Both the position numbers and the translations under genes were made by a program. From positions 1 to 49,098 of the IMG/VR virus record IMGVR_UViG_3300025789_000007: a DNA stretch of 49,098 bases; one strand, 5' to 3'. Source of the stretch: a virus. The notes under the pieces were generated by a model that worked only from the letters and a program-made list of their open reading frames with translations, made no database searches and had not been told where the DNA came from. Numbering within the stretch: the stretch's first letter is position 1; each line of letters begins with the position of its first letter. This document shows, piece by piece, positions 16,006 through 24,600 of the stretch.

Positions 16006-16746
16006 ATGTCAGATATAGATCAAAAAATTCCCTTTTCGCAGTCGATTAATCTTTTTGCAGATAGAAAGATTGCTGATGCTTTACAGTCTTATGGGCAGTC
16101 TTATCCTTGCTATGTAACTTCGGTTAATGGCTCTATTGTGACTGTCAAGTTCGATGTGGCTGTCCCTGAAGGAATAACCCTTCCTGAAGTGACCTGCCCT
16201 ATAGCTGGATCTGAATATATTCGCTACCCTATTCAACCTGGCTGCAAGGGCTATTGTATCCCTGCCAATGTCAGTCTTAGAAAGGCTTCTGGTCTAGGTA
16301 CTGGAACTCCTGACATTTTTGAGCCTGGCAATTTGACTGCTTTGGTATTTTTCCCTTTTGGCAATACCAGCTTCTTTGCAGTTAATGGTCAATACCTATT
16401 TATGTATGGTGAAACTGGTGTAGAAATAACCACCAAAAACCAAGATTGCACCTTAACTTTAACTTCTTCAGGAATTACAATTAACCTAAATGGTGGCAAT
16501 CTAATTGTCAATAATGGTAATACAACTATGAATGGCAACCTGACAGTCAATGGACTGATTACAGGTACTAATGGCTTTGCTATTAGCGGTGGAACTGGTG
16601 GAACTATGAGTGTAACTGGAGATATTAGTCAAACTGGTAATTTTGCCAATACTGGAACTCTTACCAACAATGGAAAAGCTGTGGGAAGCACTCATACTCA
16701 TGGCGGTGTACAAACTGGCGGTGGAACTACAGGAACTCCAACATGA
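16006..16746 (+). CDS. Baseplate spike protein with OB-fold, beta-helix and apex HxH motif (gpV-like)
   Basis: This 246-residue protein has an OB-like domain (about 30-140), a repetitive Asn/Gly/Thr beta-helix (about 145-225) and an apex THTHGGVQTGGGTTGTP in which H230 and H232 form the HxH iron-binding motif known from P2 gpV and phi92 gp138. The protein would puncture the outer membrane. It overlaps the gp25-like gene by 4 bases (ATGA). Confidence 0.85.
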   Translation: MSDIDQKIPFSQSINLFADRKIADALQSYGQSYPCYVTSVNGSIVTVKFDVAVPEGITLPEVTCPIAGSEYIRYPIQPGCKGYCIPANVSLRKASGLGTGTPDIFEPGNLTALVFFPFGNTSFFAVNGQYLFMYGETGVEITTKNQDCTLTLTSSGITINLNGGNLIVNNGNTTMNGNLTVNGLITGTNGFAISGGTGGTMSVTGDISQTGNFANTGTLTNNGKAVGSTHTHGGVQTGGGTTGTPT

Positions 16747-17087
16747 GAACTTATGGCAGAGTAACCAATTCGGCTGGAGATTTAGTTTGGGTAGAAATAG
16801 ACCAAGATCCTTCTGGCAACTTTGAGTATGGATATGCAACCACTCTTATTCAAGTTTTAAAATTAAGTTTAGGTGAATCACCTTTTTATGCTAATTATGG
16901 TATTCCAGCACAAAGGTCAGTTATTCAACAAGTATTCCCAGATTACTATGTGACAGTCACTCAGCAACAATTCTCACCATTTTTTGCAAGTTTGACTATT
17001 ACTAAGGCAGAATCAACTACCCCAACTTATAATGTGGACATTGTGACAACCCAGGGAACTAAAATTCAACAACAGGTGGCAGTATGA
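16743..17087 (+). CDS. Baseplate wedge protein (GpW/gp25-like)
   Basis: This 114-residue protein contains the gp25 signature GESPFYANYGIPAQRSVIQQ (44-63), here in a tail-protein setting between spike and baseplate J. In T4, gp25 starts sheath polymerisation. Start and stop overlap both neighbours by 4 bases, giving a tightly coupled baseplate block. Confidence 0.8.
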   Translation: MRTYGRVTNSAGDLVWVEIDQDPSGNFEYGYATTLIQVLKLSLGESPFYANYGIPAQRSVIQQVFPDYYVTVTQQQFSPFFASLTITKAESTTPTYNVDIVTTQGTKIQQQVAV

Positions 17088-18490
17088 CAATTACTACAGA
17101 CATTAATTCTTCGGGGTTGCAACCAACTTCGCCAACAACTCTGCAATCAGAGTTAATTGCGCTGGTTTCTTCTACAAACCCTGGCTATACCGCCAATCTT
17201 CCTGGTTCATTGATTGAAGATATTAGTTCTACCGATGTAGGTGCTCTAGCCCTTATCGACTCTGCTAGAGTGGATCTTTACAATAGTATTACACCTTATA
17301 CTGCAAACTCCTATTTATTGAACCAATTGGGTCAGATTTATGGGGTTCAGCAAGGTGTCGGATCAAATACTTCAGTCTATGTAACCTTCCTTGGAAGCCC
17401 TGGTTTTTTAATTCCAAAGGGCTTTGTGGTATCTGATGGCTCTCATCAATATACTGTCCAAGATGGTGGCATTATTGCTTCTACAGGTCAAAGCGCAGAA
17501 TTATATTGCTTGGCAGTTAATCAAGGATCTTGGGCTGTCCCAGTAGGTACTGTCACTTCCATTGTGACTTCAATTCCTTCTGGAGTCATTTTATCTTGTA
17601 TTAACCAGGTGGCAGGTTTACCTGGTGCTGCTGCTCAATCTTTAGAAGATTATCAAGCACAAGTCATTCAAGCTGGTCTGGCAGTTGCTTCAGGTATGCC
17701 AACATTCCTAAAAACCCAATTGCAAAAAGTATCAGGTGTTCAAGCCAGACTTATTGCGGTCAGACAATCTGGCACAAATTGGGAAGTTATTGTCGGTGGT
17801 GGAGATCCTTATGAAGTAGCTAATGCTATTTTTACTGGTCTTTTTGATATTTCAAATCTTGTCGGATCTACTCTTACTGCAACCAATATTACCAATGCTA
17901 CTAATGGTGTAGTCACAACCAACTTAAATCATGGGTTTTCTACTGGTCAAGTCATTGCGATTACAGGCGCAACTCCTTCAGCTTTTAATACTACCTATAC
18001 TATTACAGTATTGACACAAACTACATTTCAATTAAATGTCAATACTTCAAGTTTTGGTTCATATACTGGTGGTGGAATAATCAGTCCTAATCTTAGAAAT
18101 ATTATTGTTTCTATTAATGATTATCCCGATTCCTACAATATTGAATTTGTAAACCCACCGCAACAAGCTGTAGGTGTGGCAGTTACCTGGAATACTACTT
18201 CTACGAACTATGTATCTCCGACTGCGGTAGCTGCCCTGGGTCAACCAGCGATTGCCAATTACATCAATAGCATCTATGTTGGGCAACCAATCAATGTGTT
18301 TGAATTGCAAAATGTATTCCAACAAGCAATTTCACCCATTATCCCTGCTCCATTGCTATCCAGAATGATATTTACAGTCACTATCAATGGATATGTTGTA
18401 GCACCTACCTCTGGTACAGGATTGATTAATGGAGATCCTGAAAGCTATTTTGAAACCAATAATGCCTCTATTGTAATTACTCAGGGATAA
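17084..18490 (+). CDS. Baseplate J-like protein with inserted beta domain
   Basis: This 468-residue protein shows baseplate J (gp6/gp47-like) features: an early SLIEDISSTDVGALALIDSA (46-65), GAAAQSLEDYQAQVIQAGL (near 183-201) and a conserved-looking C-terminal region with NYINSIYVGQPINVFEL. Residues about 265-330 hold an extra module (HGFSTGQVIAITGATP ... TFQLNVNTSSFGSYTGGG) resembling the FCCH-like beta domain. A related module is in the sheath. It forms the baseplate wedge ring. Confidence 0.82.
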   Translation: MTITTDINSSGLQPTSPTTLQSELIALVSSTNPGYTANLPGSLIEDISSTDVGALALIDSARVDLYNSITPYTANSYLLNQLGQIYGVQQGVGSNTSVYVTFLGSPGFLIPKGFVVSDGSHQYTVQDGGIIASTGQSAELYCLAVNQGSWAVPVGTVTSIVTSIPSGVILSCINQVAGLPGAAAQSLEDYQAQVIQAGLAVASGMPTFLKTQLQKVSGVQARLIAVRQSGTNWEVIVGGGDPYEVANAIFTGLFDISNLVGSTLTATNITNATNGVVTTNLNHGFSTGQVIAITGATPSAFNTTYTITVLTQTTFQLNVNTSSFGSYTGGGIISPNLRNIIVSINDYPDSYNIEFVNPPQQAVGVAVTWNTTSTNYVSPTAVAALGQPAIANYINSIYVGQPINVFELQNVFQQAISPIIPAPLLSRMIFTVTINGYVVAPTSGTGLINGDPESYFETNNASIVITQG

Positions 18491-18491
18491 T

Positions 18492-19184
18492 ATGCTTACC
18501 CAAATTATCCCTAGCTACCTTTATCAGCAATATTATGATGATGCTGACCTTCAGGCTTTTGTATCTGCCTATAATACATTAGCCCAAGAATACTTAGATT
18601 GGTTCAATAACCTCAATTTGCCTATCTATACAAAACAATCTGGAGCTTCTTTGGATTGGGTAGCGCAAGGAATTTATGGTTTGAAAAGACCAGTACTTCC
18701 AGAGGGCGGTTATACCTATAAGGGTGTTTATAACACTCCTCAATTAGATGAATTGCCATTCAACCAAAATGTCAAAATTGCTCCACAAAACTTTTACATC
18801 ACTACCGATGATATTTTCCAAAGATGTATTACTTGGAATTTCTATAAAGGCGATGGATACCAATTTAATACTAGTTGGTTAAAAAGAAGGGTGGCTAGAT
18901 TTTTAGCTGGAGTACATGGTACAGATCCTCAATTGGGTGAAACCTATCAAATAAGTGTGACTTTTGCTGCCAATAATGTAGTCAACATTCATATTTACCC
19001 TGGTGTATCAATTCAAAAGGGTGGCTCATTATTAGATACTTTTGACCTTGATACTGTCACCTTCAATGCTGAAACTATTTTTGCTGCTTTGATACCTACA
19101 ACACTTGCTCCTATTTTGCAATCAGCCTTAAATGCAGGTGTTTTAGAGACACCTTTCCAGTATACTTTCAATGTAACCTATTAA
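18492..19184 (+). CDS. DUF2612-like baseplate protein (Mu gp48 / tail protein I-like)
   Basis: This 230-residue protein starts 1 nt after the baseplate J stop. The pattern SGASLDWVAQGIYGLKRPVL (50-69) and ITWNFYKGDGYQF (near 112-124) fits the DUF2612 group, which links the wedge to the tail fibres. It precedes the fibre genes, as expected. Confidence 0.7.
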   Translation: MLTQIIPSYLYQQYYDDADLQAFVSAYNTLAQEYLDWFNNLNLPIYTKQSGASLDWVAQGIYGLKRPVLPEGGYTYKGVYNTPQLDELPFNQNVKIAPQNFYITTDDIFQRCITWNFYKGDGYQFNTSWLKRRVARFLAGVHGTDPQLGETYQISVTFAANNVVNIHIYPGVSIQKGGSLLDTFDLDTVTFNAETIFAALIPTTLAPILQSALNAGVLETPFQYTFNVTY

Positions 19185-19194
19185 GAGATTTGCT

Positions 19195-20664
19195 ATGACA
19201 ATCTTACTTTTTGCCAATAATGCTAGAACTACTTTAGCAGCCCCCATTTCTAGTACTGCTACGACTGCTACATTGGCTTCGGGGACAGGTTCGCTATTTC
19301 CAAGCCCAAGTACAGGTCAAGCATTTAAGCTGACTTTCACCGATGCTGCGACAGGTCTCTTAAATGAGATTGTCCTTTGTACTGCCAGATCAGGCGATAC
19401 AGTCACCATTGTTCGAGGTCAAGAAGGCACAACTGCTCAATCTTGGTTAGCCAATGACTTAGCAGGAATGTATTTTACTGCTGGAACTATTAACAACAAT
19501 ATCCAGATAGATCAGTCCCAGATTGGGACATATAATACTGCGACTGCGACAGGGACTGCCAATGCTTTGACAGCTACAATACCTTCCAATCTAAATTACA
19601 TTCCTACTAATTTTACATTTACATTACAAGCTGCTGCTGCCAATACTGGTGCTGCCACCTTAAATTTAACTATTGGATCAACTTTAACTGGTGCAAAGCC
19701 AATTGTTAAATCTAATAATCAGCCTTTAATTGCAGGTGATATTGCCAATGCTGGCTATCCAATGTGGCTGGCTTGGAGTCCTGTCTATGGTGCTTATGTA
19801 TTGATGAACCCTGGTACTGGGGAATCTACTGCGCTTAGTCCAGCACAACTCCAGCAACAATACTATACCTATGCTGTAGCTACAGGTGGTTCAGATACTA
19901 TTGCGGTCACCATTCCATCTTCTTTAACTACTTTGACAGATGGTTTGCAATTTAGCTTTAGATCAGCCTACAACAATGGTACTTCTACTCCTAACTTGAC
20001 ATTAACTTTAGGGTCTACTGCAACACCTACCAAAACCATTGTTAAGGGAAACAATCAACCTTTGACAGTAGGCGATATTCCTGGTTCTGGATCAGTATGC
20101 GAAGTAATTTATAGCAGCCTTTATGGAGCATGGATTTTGTTGAATCCTTATGCTAATACTCCTGCTGGATCAGTAGTTCAAACTCAATTTACTCAAAGTA
20201 CTACTGGTCAATATATTACTGGTGGAAGTCCTACTACCGCTTTAAGTTTAACTTTTACCCCTAAATATGCCACTAGCAAAATCCTAGTTCAGATGGTTTG
20301 CCCTGCTTTGGTTAATGGCGAAGGTACTTTAGGTGCTTATATGCAAATTGCCAGGGGATCTACACCACTTACTACATCTATGATGGGTTCTGGTTTTAAC
20401 AATTCTTCTGGTACTGGTACTGGAAATGATACTGCGATTCCTAATGCTTCTTGTATGACTTCTCAACTTTTGGATAGCCCAAATACTGCTTCCCCAGTTA
20501 CCTACAATATGCTTGTAGGAGTTTTGCAAGATGAGCCATTAACTCCAGATACTGAGTACTACACAGTCTACATTGGAGATGCAGTCATTAGTCAATGGGG
20601 TGATACCAATCTTGGCTATCCAACTTGCAACTACAGCATTATGATTCAAGAAATCAAACAATAA
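19195..20664 (+). CDS. Tail fibre protein 1
   Basis: This 489-residue protein has an N-terminal attachment domain (1-100; ILLFANNARTTL, TIVRGQEGTTAQSW) shared with the proteins at 20967 and 21603. Two repeated middle units follow (ATLNLTIGSTLTGAKPIVKS and NLTLTLGSTATPTKTIVKG, near 155-300), then a C-terminal head (about 325-489) with LSLTFTPKYATSKILVQMV. That head resembles the C-terminus of the fibre at 30640. It probably binds the host surface. Confidence 0.75.
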   Translation: MTILLFANNARTTLAAPISSTATTATLASGTGSLFPSPSTGQAFKLTFTDAATGLLNEIVLCTARSGDTVTIVRGQEGTTAQSWLANDLAGMYFTAGTINNNIQIDQSQIGTYNTATATGTANALTATIPSNLNYIPTNFTFTLQAAAANTGAATLNLTIGSTLTGAKPIVKSNNQPLIAGDIANAGYPMWLAWSPVYGAYVLMNPGTGESTALSPAQLQQQYYTYAVATGGSDTIAVTIPSSLTTLTDGLQFSFRSAYNNGTSTPNLTLTLGSTATPTKTIVKGNNQPLTVGDIPGSGSVCEVIYSSLYGAWILLNPYANTPAGSVVQTQFTQSTTGQYITGGSPTTALSLTFTPKYATSKILVQMVCPALVNGEGTLGAYMQIARGSTPLTTSMMGSGFNNSSGTGTGNDTAIPNASCMTSQLLDSPNTASPVTYNMLVGVLQDEPLTPDTEYYTVYIGDAVISQWGDTNLGYPTCNYSIMIQEIKQ

Positions 20665-20675
20665 AGGATTAGATT

Positions 20676-20954
20676 ATGTCATACAACTATGGAAGTCCAA
20701 TTAAAGGCACTCTTACTACTACAACCGCAGTAGTCCCTGTACCAGTTACCGCAGCACTTTACCCAGTAAGTCTTGTTTTAAATTCTGCTGCTGGTGGTAG
20801 AGCAATTCAATTCTCATTTGATAATGGAGCAACTTACTATGCAGCAGTTACTCCTACTTATAGCGAAACTTCTCAAATTGTTTATGTTTTGAATTTCCCT
20901 GTAACTACTGTAAAATTCACAGGTGCAGCAGCCGATACTTATAGCATTTTGTAA
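20676..20954 (+). CDS. Small fibre-associated beta protein
   Basis: This 92-residue protein is beta-rich (VVPVPVTAALYPVSLVLN, GGRAIQFSFDNGATYY, FPVTTVKFTGAAADTY) and set between two fibre genes with ribosome site AAAGGA. It may be a tip or cement subunit. No family is assigned. Confidence 0.6.
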   Translation: MSYNYGSPIKGTLTTTTAVVPVPVTAALYPVSLVLNSAAGGRAIQFSFDNGATYYAAVTPTYSETSQIVYVLNFPVTTVKFTGAAADTYSIL

Positions 20955-20966
20955 AAAGGAGTTTGT

Positions 20967-21602
20967 ATGACAATCTTGCTTTTTGCTAATAATGCACAAA
21001 CAACTCTGGCTTCAGGAATATCGGCAAGTGCTACTACTTGTACATTAGCTACAGGTACTGGAACTAAATTCCCAAGTCCATCAGCAGGTCAAGCATTTAA
21101 GATGACCTTTACTGATGCAGCTTCTGGAACTTTGAATGAAATTGTTCTTTGTACTGCTAGAACATCTGATGTTTGTACTATTGTGCGAGCACAAGAGGGA
21201 ACTACAGCTAGATCCTGGATTGCAGGAGATATAGCATCCAACTACTTTACTGCTGGTGCTGCTGCTTCTTTTGCTCAAATTTCTACCAATACACCGACTG
21301 TAACTACAGTCACTAGTGCTTTTTATACACAAACCACTAGCGATACTACTTTAATTATTAATACTGCATTTGATGTGGTATTAACACTTTTAAACCCTGC
21401 TTCTTATTATGGAAATTTCCTTTGGATCAAAAATCCAAATGGGGTCAATATTTCTAGCGCATCATCCAATGTAGTGCCTTCAGGTTCTCTATCGGCAGGG
21501 ACTTCTATTTTAGAAAATGTAGTTGGTACTTCTTGCTTACTTCAATCTGATGGAACTAATTGGAATGTAATTTCTACATCTTTTCAGCCAAGTGGGTTCT
21601 AA
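20967..21602 (+). CDS. Short tail fibre paralogue 2
   Basis: This 211-residue protein repeats the N-terminal attachment domain of the first fibre (ILLFANNAQTTLASG, TIVRAQEGTTARSW). A single C-terminal beta domain follows (about 110-211). It is immediately followed by the ATG of the giant fibre. It may be a baseplate adaptor or a reduced fibre. Confidence 0.7.
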   Translation: MTILLFANNAQTTLASGISASATTCTLATGTGTKFPSPSAGQAFKMTFTDAASGTLNEIVLCTARTSDVCTIVRAQEGTTARSWIAGDIASNYFTAGAAASFAQISTNTPTVTTVTSAFYTQTTSDTTLIINTAFDVVLTLLNPASYYGNFLWIKNPNGVNISSASSNVVPSGSLSAGTSILENVVGTSCLLQSDGTNWNVISTSFQPSGF

Positions 21603-24600
21603 ATGGGCATCCTATTATTTGCTAATCAGGCTCAAACAACTCTTGCTTTACCTGTAGCAAGTACCGATACCACCATTTATGTCGCTGCTGGAACTGGAGC
21701 ATACTTTCCTTCTCCTTCAGCGAATCAGTCAGTAACTCTTACCCTTGTTAACTCTACCAATAATTTAATTGTTGAGATTATTTCTTGCACCCATATTGTT
21801 GGCGATGCGCTGACAGTAGTTCGAGGTCAAGAAGGAACTATTCCTAGAGCCTGGCAGCGAGGTGACTTTGTTACCAATCTTATGACTGCTGGTACTGCAA
21901 GTGCCTTTACACAAATCTATGGCATGAATAATGCCTTATATTCTCCGCACTTTGTCAATACTCTCACCGACTCTGGACAAGTTACTGCTGTCCCTGTCAA
22001 TCCTACTGACTTGGTTAATAAGCAATATGCTGATTCCATTTCTACAGGCGCAGCAAAATATGAATGTCAATGTGCCACTACTGGCAATATTACCCTTTCT
22101 GGGCTACAAACTATTGATGGATATACCACTTTAGCTGGTGATCGAGTTGTAGTCAGGGCGCAAGATAATGCTGCTTACAATGGTATCTGGGTTGCTTCTA
22201 CAACTGCTTGGGTTAGAGCAGCCGACATGGAAGCCTGGGTACAAATCCCAGGTGCAACTACCTTTGTACAAAATGGCACTTTATATGCCAAAACTGGTTG
22301 GGTAGCGATTGTCCCTGAAACTGGCACAATTAATGTCACTCCTATTACTTGGACTCAAATTTCTGGTGCTGGCACTTATACTGCTGGTACAGGGTTAACC
22401 CTTACTGGTACTCAATTTAGTATCACCAATACTGGTGTTACCGCAGGATCTTATGGTACTGCTGCTTATGTACCAGCTTTAGTTTTAAATGCCCAAGGTC
22501 AAGTTACTAGCGCAACCAATACTCCAATCAGTATTGCGCCTAGCCAGATTAATACGACTATCCCAAATTCAGGGCTTACTAATTCATCAATCACTATTGG
22601 TACTACAAATGTAGCATTAGGGTCTACCCTGACTACTTTGACAGGTACTTCAATTAGTGGTGCGACCAATACTTTAACTGCTATTCCTAATAGCGCATTA
22701 GTTAACAATTCCATTACTATTAATGGTAATGCAGTTGCATTGGGGGGTAGCACTACTGTCACCGCAGTTACTCCTTATGCTTTAACTATTGGTACAGGGC
22801 TATCTGGTGGCTCATTTAATGGCTCTAGCGCAGTTACTATTGCCTTGGCTAATACCGCAGTCACCGCAGGTTCTTATGGCTCTGCTGGCTCTGTAGCAAC
22901 CTTTACTGTCAATGCCCAGGGACAACTTACCGCAGCCACTACAACCTCTATTGCGATTACCAATACTCAGGTTTCTGGTCTTGGAACTATGTCTACCCAA
23001 AATGCCAATAGTGTGGCTATAACTGGTGGAACAATCTCTGGTGTATCTCTGACCTTAGATAGTTTAGATAACACTCCTATAGGCTCTACAACCCCTTCTA
23101 CTGGCAAATTTACAACCCTTTCTGCCAATAGTACTGTCACCCTAGGAAACTATACTGGCTATGTTTATGCCAATGGTGCTGGTGCGATTACTGCATCAAC
23201 TACTATTCCGACTATTGCACTTAGTGGCACTATCAGCTTAACCACTCAGGTAAGTGGAATCCTGCCTATTGTCAATGGCGGTACTGGATTAAGCACCCTT
23301 CCGACCAATGGTCAAATTGATATTGGTAATGGAACTGGCTTTACTAGAACAACTCTGACTGCTGGTACTGGTATTGCCATTACTAATGCTGCTGGATCAA
23401 TTACCATTGCAGTCGATGGAAGTGGTGAAGTTACTTCATTTAGAACTTCTTTATCAGGCTTAACTCCTAGCACCGCAACTGGTGGCAATATTGTTTTAGC
23501 TGGAACTTTGGGAGCAGCTTCAGGTGGTACTGGTGCGACTACATTGACAGGCTATGTCTATGGAAATGGTACTGGAGCAATGACCGCTTCTACTACCATC
23601 CCAAATACTGCAATTACTGGCTTGGGTACAATGAGTACTCAAAATGCCAATGCAGTAGCAATTACTGGTGGCACAATTTCTGGAGTTGCTTTAACTCTAG
23701 ATAGCTTAAATAGCACTCCTATTGGATCGACTTCTGCTTCTACTGGTAAATTTACCACCCTGGAAGCTACTGGCAATTTGACCTTTGATAGCTATACTGG
23801 TTACATTTATGGCAATGCAAGTGGCTTGGTTACTGCTTCTGCAACCATTCCGACTACTGCTTTAAGTGGCACTATCACTAATGCCCAATTAGCCAATAGT
23901 TCAGTTACCTACAATGGTGTGACAGTATCTTTAGGTGGCTCTGGCACAATTACTGCCAACACCACCAACTCGCTGACCTTTAATACAAGTGGTACTGGTG
24001 ATGCTTCTCCAGTAGTCTTTAATGGCTCGACTGCTCATACCATCTCTTATAACTCAATTGGGGCTAGTCCTTTAGCTGGATCAACCAGCTTGACCACTAC
24101 TGGTACTGTCACTACTGGTACTTGGTCTGCTCTTTTCGGTGCTGTATCAGGTGCAAATTTAACCAATTTAACTGCTGCCAATCTTACTGGTACAACCCTA
24201 CCTTCTTCAATTGTTAACTCAAGTCTGACAAGTGTAGGCACAATTGGAACTGGTGTATGGCATGGTACTGCTATTACCCCTGCTTATGGTGGAACTGGTG
24301 CATCAACCTTAACTGGTTATGTGTATGGCAATGGTACAAGCACCATGACTGCTTCTACCACTATCCCTACTACCGCACTTAGTGGGACAGTCACCAATGC
24401 TCAACTTGCCAATAGTTCAGTTACAGTCGGTGGTACTGCAATTAGCCTGGGTGGATCAGGCAGCTTCCCATTAGAAAACTTAACTGATGTGGCAGTAGCT
24501 GATGCTACAGTTGGACAGCTTTTAGGCTGGAATGGTTCTTCTTGGGTCAATGTAAATAACACTCCAAGTGGTAGTGCAGGTCAAGGTGTTTCCTTTTGGA

